Below are positions 15,764 to 24,176 of a DNA stretch of 38,654 nucleotides, in pieces; the stretch's first letter is position 1, and every line of letters starts with the position of its first letter. This DNA comes from Bacillota bacterium (lineage in GTDB: Bacteria > Bacillota > Clostridia > Saccharofermentanales > DTU023), in the NCBI GenBank assembly GCA_023426575.1, contig JAFAAL010000034.1, forward strand, positions 1 to 38,654. Reading direction: 5' to 3'. The notes under the pieces were generated by a model. That model searched no databases. It was not told the DNA's origin and worked only from the letters and a program-made list of their open reading frames with translations. A program made the translations under genes and the position numbers.

Positions 15764-17245
15764 TTATACAATATTCAGCCTGCCTTCAGCTATCCCCGTG
15801 CAGTGGATGCCGAGGGCATCGAGTTTTTCTAATAGCTGGACGTGCCTCTTGCTGATCCTCTCCCCTGGCCAGAGCAGGGCAATCCCCGGAGGATAGGGAG
15901 CAATGAGGTCCGCGGCAATCTCCCCCGCACAGTCGGCGATGGGGACAGAGCGTGGTCTCTGCAGAGCTCGCCCCTGTCCAAAGAGCACCTCACGCGGGCT
16001 CATAATGCGCTCTGCGCTCAGCTGATATGCCCAGTCGAGAGCACTGTGCAGGGCCTCGAGCTCGGCTGTCGGCAGGCCCTCGACAGATTGATCTCTCAGC
16101 AGCGCATATTTCTCTTGGATGGCCTGGACGGTCTCGGGGGCTGTCGCGAGGCTCAGTAAGCAGAGCAAGTGATCACAGGCGATGATCTCTGGGACCAGGC
16201 CGACTTCCTCGCAGCGGCGCTGCCAGAAGGCAATGGGCGCAGGGGGCAGGGATAGGAGCAGGTGCAGTGGGTCATCGGGGACATCTGTCTCAAGTCGGGG
16301 CCGTAAGAGGGCGTCCTCTGGGCCTCCGCTATCGCGCCAGGCGGAGATTGCCTCGGCGATTTGGCTGAGCTTTTGCCTCCCATAGAGCTCGGCGTAGGCG
16401 CGCGCCCAGTCCAGGGAAGCGGCGATGGCATAGGAGGGACTCGTTGAGTGAAAGAGCTGGACGGCCCTCTCGGCCCTCGCTTTCAGATCCAGTTCATGAA
16501 CTGCGCGGGCACTCAGCTGCAGCACAGCCGCTGGGGCCAGGGCCGGCATGGTCTTGTGCCAGCTGTTGCAGACGAGATCGGCGCCCTGAGAGAGAGCTGA
16601 CGGGGGCGTGTAGGGCGTGTCGAGGCAGAGATGAGTCCCATGGGCCTCGTCGACAATCAGGCAGCCCCCCCGGGCATGCACGAGCTCTGCAAGGCGAGAT
16701 ATCTTGAGGCTTTGGCCGTAGTAATCGGGTGCGCAGACGAAGACGACAGGCGATTCGAGCTCTGAGAGGAGGGCGGCCGTCTGACTCCAGTCGAGGCTGG
16801 CCAGGAGACCGCTCGGCTCGGTCACTAGGGGCAGGAAATGACAGTCGAGATCCAGGATGGCTGCGGCGCGCAGGACTGAGATGTGTACATTGCGCGGAAG
16901 ATAGAGCTGACCCCCTGCGGGGAGCGCCGTGGCAAGCGCGGCAAAGATGGCCGTCGTCGACCCCTGGGTCATTAGGTGGACGGCAGCGGCTCCTGTCAAT
17001 TTGGCCAGGCGCTCGGCGGCCTCCGATACCGCCCCCACTGGCTCGAATAGATCTAGGCCGCCCGCGACTTCCGTGGTCTCCAATTGAACAAAGCCCTGGT
17101 CATAGGGCTCTGGATAGGCTTGTCCAGCCAGGTTTCCCGGCATGTGACAGCGCAAGAGAGCTGTTCGTGACTGGGCCTGGAGCGCCGAAAAGAGGGGCGC
17201 CTCTGCGGCAATGCGTCGCGCGTCCAAGGGGGGATTAGAGGCCAA
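15764..17245 (-). CDS. Orn/Lys/Arg decarboxylase family PLP enzyme (YaaO-like)
   Basis: A protein of about 493 residues with the aspartate-aminotransferase fold of the major domain of Orn/Lys/Arg decarboxylases. LMTQGSTTAIFAAL and VDEAHGTHL form the cofactor pocket, and SWHKTMPALAPAAV carries the Schiff-base lysine (Lys231 from the chosen start). The C-terminal part has the short MSPREVLFG...APYPPGIALLWPGE region of this group. It lies upstream of tmk, like yaaO in Bacillus. Substrate specificity cannot be read from the sequence; lysine, arginine and ornithine are all possible. The start is uncertain: no ATG occurs before residue 34, and the best choice is the TTG at 17245 with AAGG 6 bases upstream, which overlaps the previous gene by 11 bases. 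Confidence 0.88.
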   Translation of the reverse strand: MASNPPLDARRIAAEAPLFSALQAQSRTALLRCHMPGNLAGQAYPEPYDQGFVQLETTEVAGGLDLFEPVGAVSEAAERLAKLTGAAAVHLMTQGSTTAIFAALATALPAGGQLYLPRNVHISVLRAAAILDLDCHFLPLVTEPSGLLASLDWSQTAALLSELESPVVFVCAPDYYGQSLKISRLAELVHARGGCLIVDEAHGTHLCLDTPYTPPSALSQGADLVCNSWHKTMPALAPAAVLQLSARAVHELDLKARAERAVQLFHSTSPSYAIAASLDWARAYAELYGRQKLSQIAEAISAWRDSGGPEDALLRPRLETDVPDDPLHLLLSLPPAPIAFWQRRCEEVGLVPEIIACDHLLCLLSLATAPETVQAIQEKYALLRDQSVEGLPTAELEALHSALDWAYQLSAERIMSPREVLFGQGRALQRPRSVPIADCAGEIAADLIAPYPPGIALLWPGERISKRHVQLLEKLDALGIHCTGIAEGRLNIV

Positions 17246-17495
17246 AGTCGGCCTTGTCGGCGTAGGTCTTGATCTCAGCGATGGCGCGGATGATCTCGGC
17301 TTCGATCTTGGCGTTGTGGGAGGCGAGCTCCTCGGGGCTCATGCGCTCAATCTGAGCGGAGGCGAGGAGGAGATCCGAGTTCTTCTCGCCCTTGAAGCGC
17401 CCTTTCTTCTTGTCTTGAGCTGGGGGCGACCAGCGCTTCTGCTTCTTATTGCCTCTACTCTCATCAAATCTACGCTTTTCTTTCTCAACGGCCAT
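17235..17495 (-). CDS. Small basic protein of unknown function
   Basis: An 86-residue protein that I do not recognise. The first 40 residues are strongly basic (MAVEKEKRRFDES, then GNKKQKRWSPPAQDKKKGRFKG) and likely disordered; residues 50-80 look like one amphipathic helix (SPEELASHNAKIEAEII, then RAIAEIKTYAD). It could bind nucleic acid, but nothing shows this. The ATG at 17495 has a GGAG upstream. The gene overlaps folBK by 11 bases at its start and the decarboxylase by 11 bases at its end, so it is held in a tightly coupled operon, which argues that it is real. Confidence 0.65.
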   Translation of the reverse strand: MAVEKEKRRFDESRGNKKQKRWSPPAQDKKKGRFKGEKNSDLLLASAQIERMSPEELASHNAKIEAEIIRAIAEIKTYADKADFGL

Positions 17496-18393
17496 GATGA
17501 CTCTCCTCTGACATCAATCTTTCTTCTTCTGCATAGGCCAGCCCCGAGAAATCAGGGAGACGAGTCAGCCATTTAAGACCCATGCGCTCAAGCTCTGGGT
17601 CTTGGAGGATAATTCCATCGCGGACTTCGCGGAGGGGCACCATGACAAAAGGGCGCTGACTCGCCCGGGGATGCGGGAGAGTCAAGTGTTTTTGCTCTGA
17701 GTGGACCTCGCCATAGCTGATGAGATCGAGGTCGATTTCGCGCTCATGCCAGCGCTGACTCGGCTTGCGACCGAGCTCTCGCTCGAGCTCCTTGAGTCTT
17801 GCCAGCAGGGCGTCGGGTTCCAGGCGGGTCTCGCCGAGGACCACGGCATTGTAAAAGTCTGGCTGATCCGTCACGCCCCAGGCGGGGGAGATATAGACAC
17901 TCGAGGCTCGCAGAGCCCGAAAGCTCGGATCCAAGATCAGCCTCTTTAAGCAATCTTGGAAGTGGGCGAGGACATCTCCACGGTTTCCGCCAAGGGCCAG
18001 GGCAAACTCAGTCCAACGGCGTCGATAGATCTGGACGGCCATCGCGTCGAAGTGGCCATCAATCGGGGCCTCCGGCTTGCGGAGAGTCAGGTCGACGGCC
18101 AAGATGGCTGGAAAGCGCTCCAAGATCTCGCCGACGAGCTCAGCCGCAGCGGCCTCGAGCAGCTGCTGCCGAGCCCGAGCCATAAAATCCTCACAGAGCG
18201 TAAAGACATCAGCGTAGCTGACACTGTCGGCCAATTCGTCATTGCCCATCGCCAGAGGGCGTCCGAGCTCGAGAATGAGGTCGAGGACGAAATTTTGCCC
18301 CTGCTCCTGCTCAAAATCGAAATAGCCGATATGGCTGAAGAAGCTCATCCCCAGGAGCTGGATCAGGTCAGATCTCTGGACGCGTTCTGACAT
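17485..18393 (-). CDS. folBK: Bifunctional dihydroneopterin aldolase / HPPK (FolB-FolK fusion)
   Basis: A 302-residue fusion of two consecutive folate enzymes. Residues 1-125 are FolB-like (IGYFDFEQEQGQNFVLDL and the LRKPEAPIDGHFD strand with the conserved Lys), which makes 6-hydroxymethyl-7,8-dihydropterin. Residues 128-280 are FolK-like (ALALGGNRGD, RWHEREIDLDLISYG and LPHPRASQRPFVMVPL), which pyrophosphorylates it. FolB-FolK fusions are known in several Firmicutes. It is 9 bases downstream of folE, so GTP cyclohydrolase and two of the following steps are made together; folP is not in the window. Confidence 0.94.
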   Translation of the reverse strand: MSERVQRSDLIQLLGMSFFSHIGYFDFEQEQGQNFVLDLILELGRPLAMGNDELADSVSYADVFTLCEDFMARARQQLLEAAAAELVGEILERFPAILAVDLTLRKPEAPIDGHFDAMAVQIYRRRWTEFALALGGNRGDVLAHFQDCLKRLILDPSFRALRASSVYISPAWGVTDQPDFYNAVVLGETRLEPDALLARLKELERELGRKPSQRWHEREIDLDLISYGEVHSEQKHLTLPHPRASQRPFVMVPLREVRDGIILQDPELERMGLKWLTRLPDFSGLAYAEEERLMSEESHHGR

Positions 18394-18402
18394 CTCGAGC
18401 CT

Positions 18403-18996
18403 CTAGTCTCGACTCTGAGCGATGAGGGCCAGGGCCTCTTGACGAGTCTTGTCACGGCTCTTGCAGATGCCGCGTAGAGCCGAGGTCACAGTCCTGGATC
18501 CCGGCTTCTTGATGCCCCGCATCGTCATGCAGAGATGCTCTGCCTCGAGGACGACAGCCACCCCATAGGGAGCCACAGCCTCGACAATCAAGTCGGCCAC
18601 TTCACTGGTCAGACGCTCTTGCAACTGAGGGCGCCGCGCGCAGTGGTCGACGATACGGGCAATCTTGCTCAGGCCTAGGATCTTGCCATTCTTGGGAATG
18701 TAAGCCACATGCGCCTTGCCGATAAAGGGCAGCAGATGGTGCTCACAGAGAGAGTAAAAGGGAATATTGCCGACCAGAACCATCTCATCATTTCCCGGCT
18801 CGTCAAAGACCTTGATCTTCTCCCAGACATCGGAGTGCAGCCCCGAGCAGACCTCCTGGTACATGCGGGCGACGCGCGCAGGCGTCTCGACGATACCAGG
18901 TCGGTCGGGATCTTCTCCGATGGCAATGAGAATCTCACGGACCGCCCGCTCGATGCGGGGCAAGTCCATCGGCTGTCTCTCGACAAAATCAGTCAT
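18403..18996 (-). CDS. folE: GTP cyclohydrolase I
   Basis: A 197-residue enzyme that opens GTP to form 7,8-dihydroneopterin triphosphate, the entry step of folate synthesis. The zinc site is complete: Cys84 and His87 in LCEHHLLPF, and Cys156 in EHLCMTMRG. GLSKIARIVDHCARRPQLQERLT is the standard family block. GAGGTGAAAA precedes the ATG at 18996, and the gene overlaps the end of clpX by 8 bases, so folate synthesis is transcriptionally and translationally tied to the Clp protease genes upstream. Confidence 0.97.
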   Translation of the reverse strand: MTDFVERQPMDLPRIERAVREILIAIGEDPDRPGIVETPARVARMYQEVCSGLHSDVWEKIKVFDEPGNDEMVLVGNIPFYSLCEHHLLPFIGKAHVAYIPKNGKILGLSKIARIVDHCARRPQLQERLTSEVADLIVEAVAPYGVAVVLEAEHLCMTMRGIKKPGSRTVTSALRGICKSRDKTRQEALALIAQSRD

Positions 18997-20278
18997 TTTT
19001 CACCTCTTTTTTGGGCTTGCTCTTCTTACTCTCCGTCAAGTACTCGACGGGCGCCGTACCGCGGACCACCTCTTCGCTGATGACGACCTTGCGGACGTCG
19101 CCTCGCGAGGGGACCTCGTACATCACTTCAATCATCAGTTTCTCGAGGACAGCCCTCAGGCCGCGAGCCCCCGTCTTGAGGTCGAGGGCGAGGTCGGCAA
19201 TGGCGCCGATGGCCTCAGGCGTGAACTCCAGCTCACAGTCATCATACTCGAGAAGTTTCTGGTACTGCTTGATCAGGGCGTTCTTGGGCTCGGTCAGAAT
19301 GTGGATCAGGCTGTCACGGTCGAGTTCATCGAGGGTGACAATCATCGGCACGCGACCGATAAACTCTGGGATCAGGCCAAATTTTAAGAGATCTTCGGGC
19401 ATGACCTTGGCGAGCAGCGAGCCCTCGGTCTCCTGATCATAGGTCCCGAGCTCTGCCCCGAAGCCAATGGAGCCCTTGCTCACGCGGCTCTTGATAATCT
19501 TCTCCAAGCCGTCAAAAGCCCCCCCGAGTATAAATAAAATCTGATTGGTATCGATCGGGATAAAGTCCTGATGGGGATGCTTGCGACCTCCCTGAGGCGG
19601 CACGTTGACGACCGAGCCCTCAAGGATCTTGAGAAGCGCCTGTTGCACCCCTTCCCCGCTGACATCTCGGGTGATCGAGGGATTGTCAGAGCGCCGCGAG
19701 ATCTTGTCGATCTCGTCGACGTAGATGATGCCGACTTCGGCGCGCTCGAGATCGTAGTCTGCCGCTTGAATCAGGCGCAAGAGGATGTTCTCGACATCCT
19801 CGCCGACATAGCCCGCCTCCGTCAAGGCCGTCGCATCGGCGATGGCAAAGGGAACGTCGAGCAGGCGCGCCAGCGTCTCAGCCAGAAGGGTCTTGCCTGA
19901 ACCCGTTGGACCCAGGAGGAGGACATTTGTCTTCTTGATCTCGACGCTCTCATCAATCGGACCCTGCTCGGCCTCGACCAGCACACGCTTATAGTGATTG
20001 TAGACCGAGACGGCGAGCACTCTCTTGGCGTCTTCTTGTCCGATGACATACTCATCGAGGATGCGATGAATCTCCTGGGGTGTTCTGAGATTGATCCCCT
20101 CTTCGGAGGCCTCATCCTGCTCTGAGCGGGGCATCAGGAGCTCACTGTCTAAAATCGCCTCGCAGGCGAGGACACATTCATTACAGATAAAGACACCTGG
20201 GCCGACAATCATCTTCTCGACCTGGCTCTCCCGCTTACCACAAAATGAGCAGCAGATTTCCCCACTCGAACCTGGCAT
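18989..20278 (-). CDS. clpX: ATP-dependent Clp protease ATP-binding subunit ClpX
   Basis: A 429-residue AAA+ unfoldase that feeds substrates to ClpP. The N-terminal zinc domain has Cys10-x2-Cys13-x18-Cys32-x2-Cys35. Walker A GPTGSGKT is at 123-130 and Walker B IIYVDEID at about 184-191; GYVGEDVE (pore-loop region) and the GFGAELG ClpP-binding loop are present. The ATG at 20278 directly follows the clpP stop codon (TAGATG), with GAGGAA upstream. The tig-clpP-clpX order is conserved across bacteria. Confidence 0.98.
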   Translation of the reverse strand: MPGSSGEICCSFCGKRESQVEKMIVGPGVFICNECVLACEAILDSELLMPRSEQDEASEEGINLRTPQEIHRILDEYVIGQEDAKRVLAVSVYNHYKRVLVEAEQGPIDESVEIKKTNVLLLGPTGSGKTLLAETLARLLDVPFAIADATALTEAGYVGEDVENILLRLIQAADYDLERAEVGIIYVDEIDKISRRSDNPSITRDVSGEGVQQALLKILEGSVVNVPPQGGRKHPHQDFIPIDTNQILFILGGAFDGLEKIIKSRVSKGSIGFGAELGTYDQETEGSLLAKVMPEDLLKFGLIPEFIGRVPMIVTLDELDRDSLIHILTEPKNALIKQYQKLLEYDDCELEFTPEAIGAIADLALDLKTGARGLRAVLEKLMIEVMYEVPSRGDVRKVVISEEVVRGTAPVEYLTESKKSKPKKEVKND

Positions 20279-20887
20279 CTAATTCCTCTTTTCCATGATG
20301 CGATCGATGATGCCGAATTCTAGGGCCTCTTCGGCATCGAGCCAATTGTCGCGCTCAGTCTCACGCTCGATGACCTCGATCGGCTGGTGACAGCGCTCGG
20401 CCAGAATGCGGTTGAGACGCTGCCGACTCTTCAAGATATGCTCGGCGGCGATGTGGATATCGGTCGCCTGGCCCTGAGCCCCTCCTGAGGGCTGGTGAAT
20501 CATGATCTCTGCATTGGGCAGGGCAAAGCGCTTGCCCTCCGTGCCCGCCGCGAGCAGCAGGGCGCCCATCGAGGCCGCCATCCCCATGCAGATGGTCTGG
20601 ACGTCAGCCTTGATATACTGCATGGTGTCATAGATCATCAGGCCCGAGGAGACCTCGCCGCCTGGGCTGTTGATATAAAACTGGATATCCTTCTCAGGAT
20701 CCTCGGCCTCGAGGAAGAGGAGCTGAGCCGTGACGAGGCTTGCCGTCACGTGATTGACCTCATCGCTCAGGATGATGATGCGCTCTTTTAAGAGGCGCGA
20801 ATAGATATCATAGGAACGCTCGCCGCGATTGGTCTGTTCAATGACCATCGGCACGAGATTGGCTTGGGGTAAATCTTGTCTACGCAT
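20279..20887 (-). CDS. clpP: ATP-dependent Clp protease proteolytic subunit ClpP
   Basis: A 202-residue serine peptidase with a complete triad: Ser106 (GMAASMGA), His131 (MIHQPSGGA) and Asp180 (TERDNW). FYINSPGGEVSSGLMIYDTM forms the oxyanion strand. The start at 20887 gives MRRQDLPQ and overlaps the tig stop by 8 bases without a clear ribosome binding site, so translation is likely coupled to tig. A Met further in (MVIEQTNRGERSYDIYS) is also possible, but a Shine-Dalgarno sequence is missing there as well. A longer frame running back into tig is rejected. Confidence 0.97.
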   Translation of the reverse strand: MRRQDLPQANLVPMVIEQTNRGERSYDIYSRLLKERIIILSDEVNHVTASLVTAQLLFLEAEDPEKDIQFYINSPGGEVSSGLMIYDTMQYIKADVQTICMGMAASMGALLLAAGTEGKRFALPNAEIMIHQPSGGAQGQATDIHIAAEHILKSRQRLNRILAERCHQPIEVIERETERDNWLDAEEALEFGIIDRIMEKRN

Positions 20888-22220
20888 TGTCTTCTTCTGA
20901 ATCCTCCTGCATAAAGTCGGGCTTCTGATCGCTCTTCTTGGCCATCTCCACCACCTTTTGCATTGCCATCTGGCGCAGCATGCCGGGGCGGAGCATCTCA
21001 CGGCCCTCTTCGTTGTCAAAACTCAGTTTGAGCTTGGCAGGCTCGCTGTGGTACTGCTCGGCAAGGCGCTCAAACTCTGCCTCGTAGTCCTCCTGGGTCA
21101 GACCCAGCCCCAATTGCTCGGCCAGCTGATCGAGAATCAGCGTCGCCTTGAGCTGACGCGTCGCCATCTCGCGATGTTCCTCGCGATAGTCGGCCAGCGT
21201 CATATTGCGGAAGCCGAGAAAATCCTCAAGCTTCAGACCATACTGGCGCATCTCGCGCTCTTGACGCTCCACGAGCTTATCAATCTCATCTTCAATCGCA
21301 ATCTCTGGCAGCTCGAGATCCTGGGCGTCAATCAACTGACGCAGCACCTCGTTCTCAAAGAACTGATCAGCCTGATCCTCAGACTCGGCGGCAATCTCCT
21401 GACGCAGCTTTTCGCGGTACTCTGCCAAGGTATCACACTCATAGTCGACGTCCTTGACGAACTCGTCGTCAATCTCCGGCAATTGCTCTTCTTCGATGCC
21501 ATTGATCTTGACCTTGAAGGTCGCCTCTTTACCTGCCAGCTCCTCGGCTCCATAGTGTTCGGGGAAGGTCACCTGAATCTCGCGCTCCTCTCCGATCGCC
21601 ATGCCAATCAACTGCTCCTCAAAACCTGGAATAAAGGCCCCCGAGCCGATCGTGAGCGACTGGTCCTCGGCCGTGCCTCCGGCAAATGGCTCATCGCCGA
21701 TGAAGCCACTGTAGTCGAGATTGACGGTGTCGCCCTCCTGCACGGGCCGGTCTGTAATACTGATCTTGCGGGCGAGCTGCCTCTGCTTCTTGGCCAAGTA
21801 CTCGTCAATTTGCTCGTCATCGACCTCTGGGCTCGGACGATAGGCCTCGATCCCCTCATAGTCGACCACCGTAAATTCCGGCTTGACAGCGACTTCAGCG
21901 TGGATGACGGCGCCATCCTGACTGTTGCAGCTCTCCGCAGAAAAGCGCGGCGCACTGATTGGCTCGATGCCATGGGCCTCGAGCGCTGCCTCATAAGCCG
22001 CCGGCACGCAGCCCTCGAGAGCCTCCTCATAGAAGATCTCCTCGCCATAGCGGGCAAAGACGACCTGTTTTGTGGCTTTGCCCTTGCGGAATCCTGGAAT
22101 ATTAAACTCGCGCTTATGCTTGTTAAAAGCCTTGTCCAGCGCGCGATTAAAGTCTTCGGCTGGAATTTCAAGGGTGATGCTCACTCTGTTGTCATCGTGC
22201 TTTTCAATCTGCTGTGTCAT
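20880..22220 (-). CDS. tig: Trigger factor
   Basis: A 446-residue ribosome-bound chaperone and peptidyl-prolyl isomerase. The ribosome-binding signature is FNIPGFRKGKATK (the usual Pro after GKA is Thr here). The FKBP-type PPIase domain follows at about 150-245 (DTVNLDYSGFIGDEPFAGGTA and GSGAFIPGFEEQLIGM), then the helical C-terminal domain. GAGGAGG with good spacing fixes the ATG at 22220; a longer frame upstream crosses the promoter. It is the first gene of the long minus-strand run that continues to ricT. Confidence 0.97.
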   Translation of the reverse strand: MTQQIEKHDDNRVSITLEIPAEDFNRALDKAFNKHKREFNIPGFRKGKATKQVVFARYGEEIFYEEALEGCVPAAYEAALEAHGIEPISAPRFSAESCNSQDGAVIHAEVAVKPEFTVVDYEGIEAYRPSPEVDDEQIDEYLAKKQRQLARKISITDRPVQEGDTVNLDYSGFIGDEPFAGGTAEDQSLTIGSGAFIPGFEEQLIGMAIGEEREIQVTFPEHYGAEELAGKEATFKVKINGIEEEQLPEIDDEFVKDVDYECDTLAEYREKLRQEIAAESEDQADQFFENEVLRQLIDAQDLELPEIAIEDEIDKLVERQEREMRQYGLKLEDFLGFRNMTLADYREEHREMATRQLKATLILDQLAEQLGLGLTQEDYEAEFERLAEQYHSEPAKLKLSFDNEEGREMLRPGMLRQMAMQKVVEMAKKSDQKPDFMQEDSEEDNA

Positions 22221-22252
22221 AGTGACCTCCTCGTAGTAGGCGTATCTTATGA

Positions 22253-22261
22253 AGTATACCA
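22253..22261 (-). promoter_or_regulatory. Predicted extended -10 promoter of the tig operon
   Basis: The minus strand carries TGGTATACT, an extended -10 element (TGn-TATACT), between the lipoprotein stop codon and tig. No convincing -35 is seen 17 bases upstream. No terminator hairpin was found after the lipoprotein gene, so read-through from the cysS operon is also possible. Confidence 0.45.
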
Positions 22262-22267
22262 GTAGCC

Positions 22268-23569
22268 CTAGCGATATTGCCAGACTAGGCGTACTATCTT
22301 GTCTTCTGCAAATTGGGCTGTCAAACTGGCCCGCCCCCTGAGAAACGGAGCCTCCAGCGTGTAGTCCCACTCTGCGGCAAAGGGGTAGAGTGTGAAGAAA
22401 TCGTAGGCACTCAGTCCCACCCGTAAGTCGGGTCCAAAGGAGAAGCGTGGCGACTCGGTCGAGACCTCGAGCAATTCGCCATGCCAGAACTTCGTCTTGC
22501 GGTCATACTCACCATCCACCGTGATCGTCATGCCCTCATAGACGACCTTGAACTGACGCGGCTTCTCGGCCTCATCATGATAGATCCTCAGAATCGGCCC
22601 GAGCTTGGCATTGACGTCTTCTGATTTATAGAGCTGATACTTCCCCGTATACATCGTGTTGAAGACGCGCTCCCCGTCCAAGTAAATGTTGCGATCCACC
22701 GAGCGCAGCTCCTGGGGGATCTTCTCAAAAACGGTCAAAGCCCCATTCTCTTCTCGAATCTCCATGCTGCGCTTGGCCGTCGACACTTGATTGACGACAT
22801 AGTCTTGACTGAAGATGGCGCGGCCCGGCAATAGGGTCGTCAGCGTGCTGAGACGCGCTTCACTAGTTACGAAATCGCGGTAGTAGTGGATGATCTGCTT
22901 GGCCTTGAGTGCGGCAAGGGCCTCGGGATCCCCTTCGACAAAGTCCCTACGGCCACCGAGGAGAAGCCAGGCAAGAGCCTCCTCATCTCGGCTGTCAATC
23001 GCCGCAAAGTAGAGCTCGGCAAAGTCGCTGATGCGGAGGATCGCGCGAATCCAGTCAGCGGCTAAATAGGCCTCTCCGGCCTCATTGATCTGGACGGCCA
23101 GAATCTGATAAATTGGCGAGCGCTTTGTCTCGGCAAGGCGCAAGTGAAAGAAGAGACTATCCTCAATGGATTCGACCAGAAGGGGCGTCCGGCGCTCGAG
23201 ACTTTGCCGCAGCTCTTCCTCAGTTTCAATAGAGAGGCGCTCAATGCTGTCGATCTTGATCTCCTGGCGAGGTCTCAGAGCTGCGAGATAGCGCGTAAAT
23301 TCATCTTGGGTCAGATCCAGGTGTGTCTTGTGAGAAAGGGCGTTATAGACCGTGGCCGGCTCCACCTCGCGATTGATGGCGGCGACGATCGCCTGGACGA
23401 GAGAAATTGAGCTCAGCTTGCCATTTTTATCGTAGAGGAGAGGATAGCTCTCCTCATTGAGGCGGGCTCTGCCTTGGATCTGGCAGCCGAGAGGCGCCCA
23501 GAAGAGCAAGGTGATGAGGAGGACGGCGAGGATTCTGTCGCGAATTGTTCTCATACGCAAAGGAGTCAC
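22268..23569 (-). CDS. Putative lipoprotein of unknown function, downstream of sigma factor
   Basis: A 433-residue exported protein that I do not recognise. The N-terminus has a hydrophobic stretch (about 13-25) ending in APLGC, a lipobox-like site with Cys29, although the residues at -3 and -2 (Pro, Leu) are atypical. The mature part has no obvious motif; the C-terminal 150 residues are rich in beta-strand-like segments. The GTG at 23569 is preferred over the ATG at 23554 because GGAGG lies 9 bases upstream of it and no Shine-Dalgarno sequence precedes the ATG. It starts 4 bases after the sigma factor gene. It could be a plain surface lipoprotein or part of a sensing pair with the sigma factor, but it has no anti-sigma domain that I can see. 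Confidence 0.75.
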   Translation of the reverse strand: MTPLRMRTIRDRILAVLLITLLFWAPLGCQIQGRARLNEESYPLLYDKNGKLSSISLVQAIVAAINREVEPATVYNALSHKTHLDLTQDEFTRYLAALRPRQEIKIDSIERLSIETEEELRQSLERRTPLLVESIEDSLFFHLRLAETKRSPIYQILAVQINEAGEAYLAADWIRAILRISDFAELYFAAIDSRDEEALAWLLLGGRRDFVEGDPEALAALKAKQIIHYYRDFVTSEARLSTLTTLLPGRAIFSQDYVVNQVSTAKRSMEIREENGALTVFEKIPQELRSVDRNIYLDGERVFNTMYTGKYQLYKSEDVNAKLGPILRIYHDEAEKPRQFKVVYEGMTITVDGEYDRKTKFWHGELLEVSTESPRFSFGPDLRVGLSAYDFFTLYPFAAEWDYTLEAPFLRGRASLTAQFAEDKIVRLVWQYR

Positions 23570-23573
23570 AGTC

Positions 23574-24176
23574 TCAATCCTCCCTCCTGCCCTGGTATCT
23601 GCGGAGCTTTTTTCTCAGCCGCTGGAGCGCCGCATCGACGGAGCGCTCATCGCGCTTAAGAGCCAGAGCAATGTCACGATAGCTCGCCCCCTCTAAGTAG
23701 TGGCGCAGGACCTCTGCCTCCAAGGCACTGAGCTCATCTGCCAAGAAGCGCAGGACCGACTCCAGGGCCTCTGTGGCGACGAGAGCTTCCTCAGGGTTGA
23801 GCTCTCGGGCTTCTATCTGCTGCCAGGGTTCTATTCCCGCCTCTAAATAGGCATCTTGCGCTGCGAGAGCCGCCTGGAAGAGACGCTCTTTCTCAGTTCT
23901 GCGCTGTCGCTGCAAATCGATCATGCGGTGCTTTAGCAGGCGATTGGCAAAGGCGGCAAAGGGCAGCCCCGATGTCAGGTCATAGTTTTCAGCGGCTTCG
24001 TATATGGCGATCTGAGCCTCTTGGACGAGATCCTCTCGATCCTGTCCAGGCTGCCAGGAATCTCCCGCCCGCCGCCAGATCAGAGGCTGGTAGAGAAGGC
24101 AGAGCGCGTACAGCGCTTCCTCGTCGCCCGCCTGATAGCGGCGGAGCAGTTCAAAATCTCGACAGCGACTGCTCAC
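23574..24176 (-). CDS. Sigma-70 family RNA polymerase sigma factor, SigH-like by position
   Basis: A 200-residue two-domain sigma factor. Region 2 spans about 8-75 (DLVQEAQIAIYEAAENYD and FAAFANRLLKHRMIDLQRQRR), and region 4 is at about 145-195 (LSALEAEVLRHYLEGASYRDIALAL, then KRDERSVDAALQRLRKKL). The gene order cysS-mrnC-rlmB-sigma is that of sigH (spo0H) in Clostridia and Bacilli, so it is likely the positional SigH counterpart, although the sequence is divergent and spore genes are not seen. The yacP gene usual before sigH is missing. The start is a GTG at 24176, overlapping the rlmB stop (GTGA), with AAGGGGG upstream. Confidence 0.87.
   Translation of the reverse strand: MSSRCRDFELLRRYQAGDEEALYALCLLYQPLIWRRAGDSWQPGQDREDLVQEAQIAIYEAAENYDLTSGLPFAAFANRLLKHRMIDLQRQRRTEKERLFQAALAAQDAYLEAGIEPWQQIEARELNPEEALVATEALESVLRFLADELSALEAEVLRHYLEGASYRDIALALKRDERSVDAALQRLRKKLRRYQGRRED

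Noticed and set aside
20958..22265. Open frame of 435 codons antisense to trigger factor
   Set aside because: Complete shadow of tig; the translated protein is Leu-rich without any family motif.
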